Shown here in pieces: positions 8,837 to 15,952 of a stretch of DNA of 64,000 nt. The notes beneath the pieces were generated by a model, which saw only the letters and a list, made by a program, of their open reading frames with translations, had not been told where the DNA came from and did no database searches. The position numbers were made by a program, and so were the translations under genes. Origin of the DNA: CAYSUS01 sp964434165 (GTDB lineage Bacteria; Planctomycetota; Planctomycetia; Pirellulales; Thermoguttaceae); assembly GCA_964434165.1 (NCBI GenBank), contig CAYSUS010000038.1, positions 3,178 to 67,177 of the forward strand, in the 5' to 3' direction. The first letter of the stretch is position 1; each line of letters opens with the position of its first letter.

Positions 8837-10423
8837 TCACCCCTTCGCCCCCATCGCCGCTAGCTTTCGATCGACTACGCAACAGAGCTGCCGGATGCGG
8901 CGACGGGCCTGGGTGAGCCCTACGATCGCCAGGAGGCTGTAGATGACCAGCACCGGCACGGGGGAAAGCGGCTCGGTGGGGTCGCCGATCCAACGGCCCC
9001 AATAGGCGACCGGGCTCAGCGAGCGGCAGAACTCGGCTTGGGCGACGGTCTCTCCAGCCGATCCGTACACGCGGTCGTAGTAGATGCCGACCAGGATGGG
9101 CGTCATCAGGAGCATTCCCACCGCAAGGTAGTACAGGGCGCTGCCCGGGCGTCCGGCCACGACCACAAACCACTGCCAGACGAACCCCAGCGCGAGGATC
9201 ACCACGCAGGAGACAGTGGCGATCACCCCACTAGCGGTGAGCTCCTCAGCGCCCATCTGTCCCGGGCCGGCAGCGGCCACGCGCGGCAGCACCACGGCTA
9301 GTGCGAAAATAACCGCGCCGATCGCGCAGAAGGCGGGCAGCACCAGCGTGTTCTCCGACCGCTCGCCCAGGAGCGAGTCCTTCCACCACGGCATGCGTGC
9401 GCGGAGACGCCAGACCCAGGTGAAGAACGTCTCCCGCATTGGCGTGACCTGCCGGACGAACAGGAAGGACAACACCACGTGGGCCGCCCAGAACTCGGCG
9501 GCCAGCACGTCGAGCCGATCCGTCCCGAGGCCGACGTCGCGCACCAGGCCCGCGGCCAGCAGATCGCCCGCAAGCAGGGCCACGTAGGCCTGCGGCTTGC
9601 TCATGGCCGTGTTCAGCGGATTGGTCGTCTTCCGCGTCATGGTCTCGAAGCACACCGCGGCGATGGCCAACTGGAAGAGCGGTCCGACGATCAGAAACGG
9701 CAGCCCGACGCCCCACAGCTCCAGCCGGGCCATCCACGGCTCGCCGATCGCCACGGCCTGGATGGAGAGGATGGGAAGAACGCACCCGAAGCACAGCCCG
9801 GCGATCGGGTTCGATGACAAGCTCGCCGCGTTCATGAGGATGCCGGGCACGAAGAACAAGGCCATGATCCCCAGAGCCACGACGCCGCCCACGGCCTTGC
9901 CACCTCCGGCCTTGGCGGCGGCCTCGGGATCGAGGGAATGGATGAGCCCCAGGGCCCCGCACATCAGGCCCGTGGTGATCATGTGGACGTACAGCAGCAG
10001 CACGACCGGCACCGAGGCCGCCCCCAGTCCGCAGCAGAGCATCGCGATGGGCACCGTGGCGATCGCCCAAAGGTAGCTTCCGGCCGGCTCGCCGAGCATC
10101 TTGCCGAGGAGGATCTGGCGGGGACTCAGGGCGGCGATCCGCTGGTAGTCGAGCGTACGGTGGGCGACCTCGGACTGGAGCGAGGCGTTCGTGGCCGCCA
10201 GGGCCCAGATGGCCGTCAGCGCCGTCTGCAAGCCCAGCACCGCGGTCAGGAACACGCGCTCCCAAGGAAGGGCAAGCGCGGCCTGGTAGTGGTGCAGCAG
10301 GCCGCCGACGCCCAGCAGCACCAGCAGCCACAGCGAGGCCGTCACCGCCGGCGCGCCGCGCCGGTACTTGACGCGGAACGCGGTGACGACGATCGGATTG
10401 TTCCAGAAGTCCAGGCGGAGCAT
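8837..10423 (-). CDS. ABC transporter membrane subunit
   Basis: 528 residues, very hydrophobic, with about 12 predicted membrane segments spread along the protein (e.g. SLWLLVLLGVGGLLHH near 30, GIMALFFVPGIL near 195, VIATVSCVVILALGFVW near 405). It is the probable permease partner of the ATPase gene that ends 42 bp upstream in the same operon. The N-terminus (LRLDFWNNPIVVTAFRVKYRRG) is cytoplasmic and basic. The plan fits ABC-2-like exporters of planctomycetes. The substrate is unknown and nothing nearby identifies it. Confidence 0.75.
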   Translation of the reverse strand: MLRLDFWNNPIVVTAFRVKYRRGAPAVTASLWLLVLLGVGGLLHHYQAALALPWERVFLTAVLGLQTALTAIWALAATNASLQSEVAHRTLDYQRIAALSPRQILLGKMLGEPAGSYLWAIATVPIAMLCCGLGAASVPVVLLLYVHMITTGLMCGALGLIHSLDPEAAAKAGGGKAVGGVVALGIMALFFVPGILMNAASLSSNPIAGLCFGCVLPILSIQAVAIGEPWMARLELWGVGLPFLIVGPLFQLAIAAVCFETMTRKTTNPLNTAMSKPQAYVALLAGDLLAAGLVRDVGLGTDRLDVLAAEFWAAHVVLSFLFVRQVTPMRETFFTWVWRLRARMPWWKDSLLGERSENTLVLPAFCAIGAVIFALAVVLPRVAAAGPGQMGAEELTASGVIATVSCVVILALGFVWQWFVVVAGRPGSALYYLAVGMLLMTPILVGIYYDRVYGSAGETVAQAEFCRSLSPVAYWGRWIGDPTEPLSPVPVLVIYSLLAIVGLTQARRRIRQLCCVVDRKLAAMGAKG

Positions 10424-10465
10424 GGGGCGTGGCAGCTCGGCGACGGGGGAAAGGCAACGGTCGGC

Positions 10466-11392
10466 TCAGGAAGTGGCGTGTCCCGAAATCCTCATGTAGA
10501 TGTCCTCCAGGTTCCCGCGCCGCGCTTCGAGCGAGACGAGCGGGAGTCCGGCCTCGACGATGGCGCGGTGCAGGTCGGGCAGGGTCTCGCGCCCGCCGGT
10601 CCACACGCAGCGGACCTGGCTCCCGTTGCGCTCGACGGCCGCGGCATCGGACCGGGCCGCCAACAGGGCATCCAGCGCCTCCGCCTCTTCCAGCAGCTCG
10701 ATCCGCAACTCCAGCCCCGGCTGCACCCGCTCGAGGATTTCCTCCACGCGTCCGGAGGCCGCCAGGTGCCCCTCTTCCAGCAGCCCGATCGAGGTGCAGA
10801 ACTCGGCCATCTCGGTGAGGATGTGGCTGGAGATGAGGATCGTGCGCCCCATCTCGTGGAGTTTGCGGACCAGCTCGCGGAACTCCAGGCGCCCGGCCGG
10901 ATCGAGCCCCGAGGCCGGCTCGTCCAGCAGCAGCACCCGGGGCTCGTGAAGCAGGCTCTTCGCAAAGCACAGGCGCTGGCGCATGCCGCGGGACAGGGCG
11001 CCGATCTGGGCGTCGCGGCGGACCTGGAGGCTGACCAGCTCCAGCACCTCGTCGATCAGGTGGTCGCGCCGCTTCGGTTCGACGCGGTAGCACCGTGCGA
11101 AGTGGTCGAGGTACTCCCAGACCAGCATGTGGTCGTAGAGGCTGAAGAAGTCGGACATGTAGCCGACGAGCGGGTGGACCGCGATCGGGTCCTCCAGCAC
11201 GTCGATCCCGGCGATGCGGACCTCGCCGTAGGTGGGCTCCAGGAGCGTGGCGAGGATGCGGATGAGCGTGGTCTTGCCCGCCCCGTTGGGACCGATCAGC
11301 CCGAACACCTCGCCGGCCGGGATCTCCAGGTCGAGATTGGCCAGCGCGATGGTGTCGCCGTATTCCATGCGGAGGTGGCGGATTTCGATCAT
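10466..11392 (-). CDS. ABC transporter ATP-binding protein
   Basis: 308 residues. Walker A GPNGAGKTT near residue 37, Q-loop region GYMSDFFSLYDHMLVWEY near 80, signature LSRGMRQRL near 135 (the R-G-M form typical of ABC-2 exporters), Walker B VLLLDEPASGLDP near 158, H-loop ISSH near 190, then a C-terminal extension of about 90 residues. The ATG at 11392 starts MIEIRHLRMEYG; the open frame upstream reads through spacer repeats and is rejected as coding. Probably co-transcribed with the following permease. Confidence 0.92.
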   Translation of the reverse strand: MIEIRHLRMEYGDTIALANLDLEIPAGEVFGLIGPNGAGKTTLIRILATLLEPTYGEVRIAGIDVLEDPIAVHPLVGYMSDFFSLYDHMLVWEYLDHFARCYRVEPKRRDHLIDEVLELVSLQVRRDAQIGALSRGMRQRLCFAKSLLHEPRVLLLDEPASGLDPAGRLEFRELVRKLHEMGRTILISSHILTEMAEFCTSIGLLEEGHLAASGRVEEILERVQPGLELRIELLEEAEALDALLAARSDAAAVERNGSQVRCVWTGGRETLPDLHRAIVEAGLPLVSLEARRGNLEDIYMRISGHATS

Positions 11393-11421
11393 GAGCTGGT
11401 CCTGATTCGCGGATGGGGGCT

Positions 11422-11516
11422 GGCACCGTTTTCGATCGAGTTCAAAGCCCCCTCGGGCGAGGCAAGTAATCGCCCCCGCCGTCCGGGGCCGACCGGCGGA
11501 TCGGGGAAACGGTGCC
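11422..11516. repeat. REP-like inverted repeat (GGCACCGTTT arms)
   Basis: GGCACCGTTTT at 11422-11432 faces AAACGGTGCC at 11507-11516. The related string GGGGGACAGGCACCGTTT occurs at about 19536-19553. The GGGACAGGCACC style recalls REP elements mobilised by RAYT transposases. No RAYT gene is in the window. Confidence 0.45.
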
Positions 11517-11546
11517 CGTCCCCTTGCTTCCCTTGCTGCAAAGGCA

Positions 11547-11632
11547 GGACCGGGGGTCTTGGCTCGGGGCGGCGTCGCTGCCGACTCATGGTGCCGATTC
11601 ATGCCGCCAGCGCGAGCCAAGACCGCCGGTCC
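11547..11632. repeat. Large imperfect inverted repeat after the fucosidase gene
   Basis: A 20-base arm at 11547-11566 (GGACCGGGGGTCTTGGCTCG) pairs at 19 of 20 positions with 11613-11632, with a 46-base loop. It starts 23 bp downstream of the fucosidase stop and could cap its mRNA. There is no T-run. Confidence 0.6.
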
Positions 11633-11654
11633 CGGGAAGCCCCGCGCGACCCCG

Positions 11655-12965
11655 TTACTTGCTATCGCGCAGCTTGACCACGACGATCGTGTCCACGTCG
11701 TCCCTGATCGACACCGCGATCGGGATGACGAGCTTGTCCCCCTCGACTTTTGCCCCGTCGATCGGCTGTCCGGCCAGCGAAGTCACCGACTCGATGCCGT
11801 CGGGCGGGGCAGCCAGCTCGAGCTTGCCGCTCTCGGGGACCTTTAGCACGTGCAGATACACCGTGTCGCCGCCCTTGATGGTCGATACGCCCCAGTCGGC
11901 CGGGGCGTACGGCCCGCGCCGCGTGCCGTAGATCGACGCGCCGTTCTTCTCCAGCCACTGGCCCATGGTCAGGAGTCGCTCGACGGCCTCGGGCTGGATC
12001 GTGCCGTCGGGCTTGGGGCCGACGTTGAGTAGCAGATTCGCCCCGCGCCCGGCCGAGTTGATCAGGTAGTGCAGGCACTCCTTGGTGGACTTGAACTTGT
12101 CGTCCTTGGCGTTGTAGCCCCAGGAACGGTTCATGGTCAGGCAGGTTTCCAGCGGCATGCGCGCGACGCCGGCCTTGTTGAAGCCCGCCTTGTTCTCGCC
12201 GGGCAGGTCCTGCTCGAACATCTGGAAGTCCTCGCCCGGCAAGGGCTTCACGTGATGGTTATTGCCCACCAGGGCCTGGGGCTGGGCCGTGTGGATGCGG
12301 TCGTAGCACTCGGCCAGGCCCCAGTCGGCCTTGGGCTTGTCCCAGATGCCGTCGAGCCAGATCCCGCCGATGCGACCGTAGCGCCCGCTGCACAGCTCGT
12401 CGATCTGGGCCATGTAGTACTTCTTGTACGCCTCCCAGTCGCCCGAGTCGGGACGGCCCGAGTGCTGGCCCGTGCGCCCGCGGGGATAGTAGTCGGTGTG
12501 GTGCCAGTCGAGCGGCGAGTAGTAGAAGAAGAGCTTGATCTCCTGCTCCTCGCACTCGTCGGCGAGCATCTTGAGCACGTCCTTGCCGTAAGGCGTGCGA
12601 TCGACGATGTCGTAGTCGGAGACCTGCGAGTCGTACATCGCGAACCCGTCGTGGTGCTTCGAGGTGATCGTGATGTAGCGCATGCCGGCCTTTTTGACCG
12701 TCGAGACCCATTCGGCCGGATCGAACTTCACGGGGTTGAACCGCGGCGGCAGTTTCTCGTACTCGGCGATGGGGATCTTCCGCTTGTGCATGACCCACTC
12801 GCCGTCGCCCTTGAGCGAATAGACGCCCCAGTGGACGAACAGCCCGAACTTGGCGTCCTGGAACCAGCGCACGCTTTCCGGGTCGGCCTGTTTGGCGGCG
12901 TGGACCGATGGCAGGGCGAACGGGAGGATCGCGGCAGCGAGGAAGAGGACGAGGGTCTTGCGCAT
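11655..12965 (-). CDS. Secreted alpha-L-fucosidase (GH29)
   Basis: Glycoside hydrolase predicted to remove alpha-linked L-fucose from glycans outside the cytoplasm. It has 436 residues. The signal peptide MRKTLVLFLAAAILPFALPSVHA is followed by the catalytic barrel: WFQDAKFGLFVHWGVYS, SKHHDGFAMYDSQVSDYDIVD (the family's H-H-D-G-F), and GGIWLDGIWD near residue 212, where the Asp of W-L-D-G is the expected nucleophile. A small beta domain ends the protein. The ATG at 12965 starts the signal peptide. Fucosidases are abundant in planctomycetes that degrade algal sulfated polysaccharides; no sulfatase is nearby. Confidence 0.93.
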   Translation of the reverse strand: MRKTLVLFLAAAILPFALPSVHAAKQADPESVRWFQDAKFGLFVHWGVYSLKGDGEWVMHKRKIPIAEYEKLPPRFNPVKFDPAEWVSTVKKAGMRYITITSKHHDGFAMYDSQVSDYDIVDRTPYGKDVLKMLADECEEQEIKLFFYYSPLDWHHTDYYPRGRTGQHSGRPDSGDWEAYKKYYMAQIDELCSGRYGRIGGIWLDGIWDKPKADWGLAECYDRIHTAQPQALVGNNHHVKPLPGEDFQMFEQDLPGENKAGFNKAGVARMPLETCLTMNRSWGYNAKDDKFKSTKECLHYLINSAGRGANLLLNVGPKPDGTIQPEAVERLLTMGQWLEKNGASIYGTRRGPYAPADWGVSTIKGGDTVYLHVLKVPESGKLELAAPPDGIESVTSLAGQPIDGAKVEGDKLVIPIAVSIRDDVDTIVVVKLRDSK

Positions 12966-13179
12966 GGCAGGGCTCCGAGGGACAGGTCGGGGAAGACGCC
13001 CGCGGCGCGCCACGGGCCGGCTAAGCCCCCATTCTGTCTCGCCGCACGCGGCGGTGTCAATCAAACGGGGGTCCGCAGAAGTTGGCCCAATTCCTGCCCT
13101 TGCATCGCGCGGGGATGAACGCTAGCCTCAATGATCAGACACAGGGTACTCGCAGAGCCTGACCCGACAGGTATCCCAA

Positions 13180-13226
13180 AGGCCCGGCGTGGGAGCACGA
13201 CTCCCGCGGCGGGCCTTTTCTCTTGC
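13180..13226 (+). terminator. Intrinsic-terminator-like hairpin upstream of the phage block
   Basis: AAAGGCCC...GGGAG, loop CACGA, CTCCC...GGGCCTTTTCTCTT: a GC-rich stem with a T-rich tail on the plus strand, 35 bp before the first phage-block gene. The fucosidase gene diverges upstream, so on the plus strand this ends either a short RNA starting after about 12970 or a leader. It also insulates the block. A similar GGTATCC(C)AAA motif precedes the hairpins at 19411-19488. Confidence 0.6.
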
Positions 13227-13260
13227 GTCGGCGCAGCCGTATGGAGGGAGGAGCCTCTGC

Positions 13261-13557
13261 ATGAGCAATGACGAGATCCGGTCGCTCCACGAACGGCTCG
13301 ACCGGCTGGACGACAAGCTGGACCGGATCGCCGAGACGGTCACGCGCCAGGCCGCGATCTGCGGGACCACGCGCGCACGACTGGCCGCGCTGGACGCGAC
13401 CGTCTGCGGCGACGGCCAGGAGGGGCTGCTTCGCAAGGTCGAGCGCCTGGAGACCGTCCACCGCATCGGCAGCCGCGGCTTCTGGGCCCTGGTATCGCTC
13501 GTCTCGGCCGTGGTCTCCGGCGCGATCCTCGCCCTCGGTGGATTGGTGACAAGGTGA
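13261..13557 (+). CDS. Small coiled-coil plus single-TM protein, XhlA/holin-associated-like
   Basis: 98 residues. The N-terminal two thirds is a heptad-rich helix (IRSLHERLDRLDDKLDRIAETV and VERLETVHRI). The C-terminus is one membrane helix (FWALVSLVSAVVSGAILALGGL) ending in VTR. This architecture recalls phage hemolysin XhlA-type or other membrane-anchored coiled-coil proteins. GGAGGAG lies seven bases before the ATG at 13261. It is the first gene of the phage-type block and the only candidate here for a lysis-associated membrane protein, but no endolysin is adjacent, so that role is unproven. Confidence 0.7.
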   Translation: MSNDEIRSLHERLDRLDDKLDRIAETVTRQAAICGTTRARLAALDATVCGDGQEGLLRKVERLETVHRIGSRGFWALVSLVSAVVSGAILALGGLVTR

Positions 13558-13697
13558 GGGGGTGGCTGGGTGACAAAGAGAGTAGAGAGTAGAGAGTACG
13601 AAGTACGAGAGTGCGGAGTAGCAAAGCAAGGAGTACGAGTCCGCGCCTGAATGGAATTCCGTATTCGCCATTCTTCATTCCTCATTATCCCCCTCCC

Positions 13698-14258
13698 ATG
13701 CCCATCCGCGATCGCATCATCGACTTCCGCCGCGTGCCGCCGCGCACGCTGCGCAGCAATCCGAGGAACTGGCGCGTGCATCCGCCCGGGCAGAAGGCGG
13801 CACTGGCGGGGCTGCTGGCCGAGATCGGATACGCCGACGCCCTCTTGGCCAGGAGCCTGCCCGACGGTTCGCTGGAGCTGATCGACGGGCATCTCCGTGC
13901 GGAGACCACGCCTGAGACGGAGGTCCCCGTGCTTGTGGTCGATCTTACGGAGGCCGAGGCCGCCAAGCTCCTGGCCCTGCTCGATCCGCTGGCCGCCATG
14001 GCCGAGTCGGACCGGACGGCGCTGGACGCCCTGCTCGATGAAGTCGAGACCGACAACGAGGCCGTCGCCGCCGCCCTGGACGCGATGCGCGGCGGAGAGC
14101 CGGCGGTGCCCGACGCCGCCGAGGTCCAGTATCCGCCCGAAATCCCCGTGCACGAGATCTTCCAGGTCGTGGTCGAATGCCGCGACGAGTCCGAGCAGCG
14201 CGCCCTGTTCGAGCGCCTGAAGGCCGACGGGTATCGCTGCCGGGTGATGAGTCTGTGA
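13698..14258 (+). CDS. ParB/sulfiredoxin-domain protein
   Basis: 186 residues. The first half matches the ParB-like N-terminal fold of phage proteins: SNPRNWRVHPPGQKAALAGL, then the LIDGHLRAE motif near residue 57 (the GHxR signature) and VPVLVVDLTEAEA. The C-terminal part (IFQVVVECRDESEQRALFERLKADGY) is an additional small alpha/beta unit. Members use CTP or ATP or act as nucleases; which applies here cannot be read from the sequence. It precedes the ABC-ATPase/GNAT fusion, and a perfect inverted repeat spans the spacer between them. In phages such ParB proteins occur beside DNA-modification and terminase genes. Confidence 0.8.
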   Translation: MPIRDRIIDFRRVPPRTLRSNPRNWRVHPPGQKAALAGLLAEIGYADALLARSLPDGSLELIDGHLRAETTPETEVPVLVVDLTEAEAAKLLALLDPLAAMAESDRTALDALLDEVETDNEAVAAALDAMRGGEPAVPDAAEVQYPPEIPVHEIFQVVVECRDESEQRALFERLKADGYRCRVMSL

Positions 14259-14260
14259 AC

Positions 14261-14381
14261 GGGGTTATTGGGTTACTGGTTATCGGTCATCGGTTGTCGG
14301 TAACCGAGGGGCACGGAGTACGAAGTGCGAGAGTGCGATCGCCTACCCCACTCACCAATGGTCCAATAACCCAATAACCCC
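14261..14381. repeat. Perfect 15-bp inverted repeat spanning the parB-to-ATPase spacer
   Basis: GGGGTTATTGGGTTA (14261-14275) is the exact reverse complement of 14367-14381. The left arm starts two bases after the stop codon of the ParB-like gene, and the right arm ends immediately before the ATG at 14382. Inside it a second GGTTAC...GTAACC pair is present. In mRNA this would hide the start region of the ATPase-GNAT gene. Confidence 0.85.
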
Positions 14382-15485
14382 ATGCCCACCATCACCGTCC
14401 AATGCCCGATCCACGACTCGTTCCGCGTCCGGCAGGTGGCGGGCATGTTCGACGTGCCGCTGCGCGAGAAGGCCGTGGAGCGGTTCTCGATCGACGTGCC
14501 CGAGCTGGGCGAGGCATGGCGGGTCGGGCTGATCGTCGGCCCCTCGGGCAGCGGCAAGAGCACGGTCGCCCGGCACCTGTTCGGCGACCGCCTCGTCGGT
14601 CGGCGCGTCTGGCCGAGGGACCGCGCGGTGATCGACGCCCTGGGCGACGGGCCGATCGGCGAGGTCACCGGGCTGTTGACCGCGGTGGGGTTCAGCTCGC
14701 CTCCGGGCTGGATCAAGCCGTATCACGTGCTGAGCACCGGCGAGCAGTTCCGCTGCGACCTGGCCCGGGCGCTGGCCGCGGCGCGCCACGACTCGTGCGG
14801 CGGGCTGCCGCTGGTGGTGTTCGACGAGTTCACCAGCGTGGTCGACCGCAACGTGGCGCGGATCGCCTCGGCGGCCCTGGCTCGAGCGATGGGGCGGGGC
14901 CTGGTCCGCTGCCGCTTCGTGGCCGTGACCTGCCATGACGACGTGGCCGAGTGGCTCCAGCCCGACTGGGTGATCGACATGGCCCAGTCGCGCTTCACCC
15001 GGAGGCGCCTTCGGCGACCGCGGATCGAGCTTGCGATCTTTCGTTGCGCGCGTGGTGCGTGGGCCCTGTTTGCGCGTCATCACTATCTGAGCGGGGGTCT
15101 CAGCCGCGCGGCCCGCTGTCACCTGGCCGTGTGGAAAGGCCTGCCCGTGGCGTTTTGCGCGACGATCTCGCTGATCGGACGCAAGGACCGCTGGCGGATC
15201 AGCCGGATCGTCGTGCTGCCCGACTACCAGGGCGTGGGCATCGGCACGGCCGTGATGGAAACGGTGGCCCAGTGGCACAGGGACCAGGGGCATCGGATCA
15301 ACGCCACGGCCAGCCACCGGGCGATAGTCTCGCACTGGCGGCGGTCGCCGCGGTGGCGCGTGATCGGGGTACGGCGGAGCGGGTCGGACTCGGCGCGGGG
15401 TTTCCTGGCGAACTACCGCGGATCGACGGGCCGGGCCGTGGTGTCGGCCGAATACGTGGGGGGCCGGGGAGGGGGCACGCCGTGA
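14382..15485 (+). CDS. ABC-type ATPase fused to a GNAT (Mom-like) acyltransferase domain
   Basis: 367 residues with two domains. Residues about 1-205 are an ABC-type ATPase: Walker A GPSGSGKS at 53-60, signature-like LSTGEQ at 117-122, Walker B LPLVVFDE at 142-149, and H-loop His at about 185. No transporter partner exists. Residues about 215-340 are GNAT-like: RHHYLSGGL near 232, then RIVVLPDYQGVGIG at 275-288 (acyl-CoA loop) and ATASHRAIVSHWRRSPRWRVIG. HHYL...LP..QG.GIG recalls phage GNAT proteins related to Mu Mom, a DNA adenine modifier. A role in modifying packaged DNA is inference. The gene overlaps the small terminase gene (GTGA). Confidence 0.75.
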   Translation: MPTITVQCPIHDSFRVRQVAGMFDVPLREKAVERFSIDVPELGEAWRVGLIVGPSGSGKSTVARHLFGDRLVGRRVWPRDRAVIDALGDGPIGEVTGLLTAVGFSSPPGWIKPYHVLSTGEQFRCDLARALAAARHDSCGGLPLVVFDEFTSVVDRNVARIASAALARAMGRGLVRCRFVAVTCHDDVAEWLQPDWVIDMAQSRFTRRRLRRPRIELAIFRCARGAWALFARHHYLSGGLSRAARCHLAVWKGLPVAFCATISLIGRKDRWRISRIVVLPDYQGVGIGTAVMETVAQWHRDQGHRINATASHRAIVSHWRRSPRWRVIGVRRSGSDSARGFLANYRGSTGRAVVSAEYVGGRGGGTP

Positions 15486-15952
15486 GCCGACGCCGCCAAT
15501 CGACCGTGCTGGACGACGCGACGAAGGGGCAGATCCTCGCCCTGGCGGCGATGGGCCTCTCGCGCGCGGTGGCGGCGCGGCACGTGGGGTGTAGCGAGGG
15601 CGCACTCCGCAACGCAGTGCGGAACGACGCGCAGTTCGCCCGGGCCTTGCGGCGTGCGAAAGACGCCCCGGAGCTGTCGTACCTGACGCGGATCCGCAAG
15701 GCTTCGGAGGAGACGAAGAACTGGCGGGCCGCGGCATGGGCGCTGGAGCGCGGCCGTCCTCAGCGCTATGCGCGGCGCCGCCCCGAGACATTCACCCTCG
15801 CGCAGATGCGGCACTTCGTTTCGCTCCTCTGCGAGGCCGTGATCCAGGAGGTCCCGGAGCGCATGCGCAGCCGCCTTCTCGATCGCCTCGAGCCGCTCAT
15901 CGGCGAGTTCCTTTCCGGCCAGCGCAAGGGTGGGCAGGATCATGGGCGTTGA
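15482..15952 (+). CDS. Probable terminase small subunit
   Basis: 156 residues, starting at a GTG that overlaps the upstream stop and lying directly before, and 11 bp into, the large terminase gene. The N-terminus has a homeodomain-like helix-turn-helix (ILALAAMGLSRAVAARHVGCSEGALRNAVRND), the usual DNA-binding fold of small terminases. Residues 60-100 (YLTRIRKASEETKNWRAAAWALERGRPQRYARR) match the common small-terminase pattern of a helical segment ending in W..ER..P..Y. The C-terminal helix may oligomerise. Assigned from position and these patterns. Confidence 0.75.
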   Translation: MSRRRQSTVLDDATKGQILALAAMGLSRAVAARHVGCSEGALRNAVRNDAQFARALRRAKDAPELSYLTRIRKASEETKNWRAAAWALERGRPQRYARRRPETFTLAQMRHFVSLLCEAVIQEVPERMRSRLLDRLEPLIGEFLSGQRKGGQDHGR

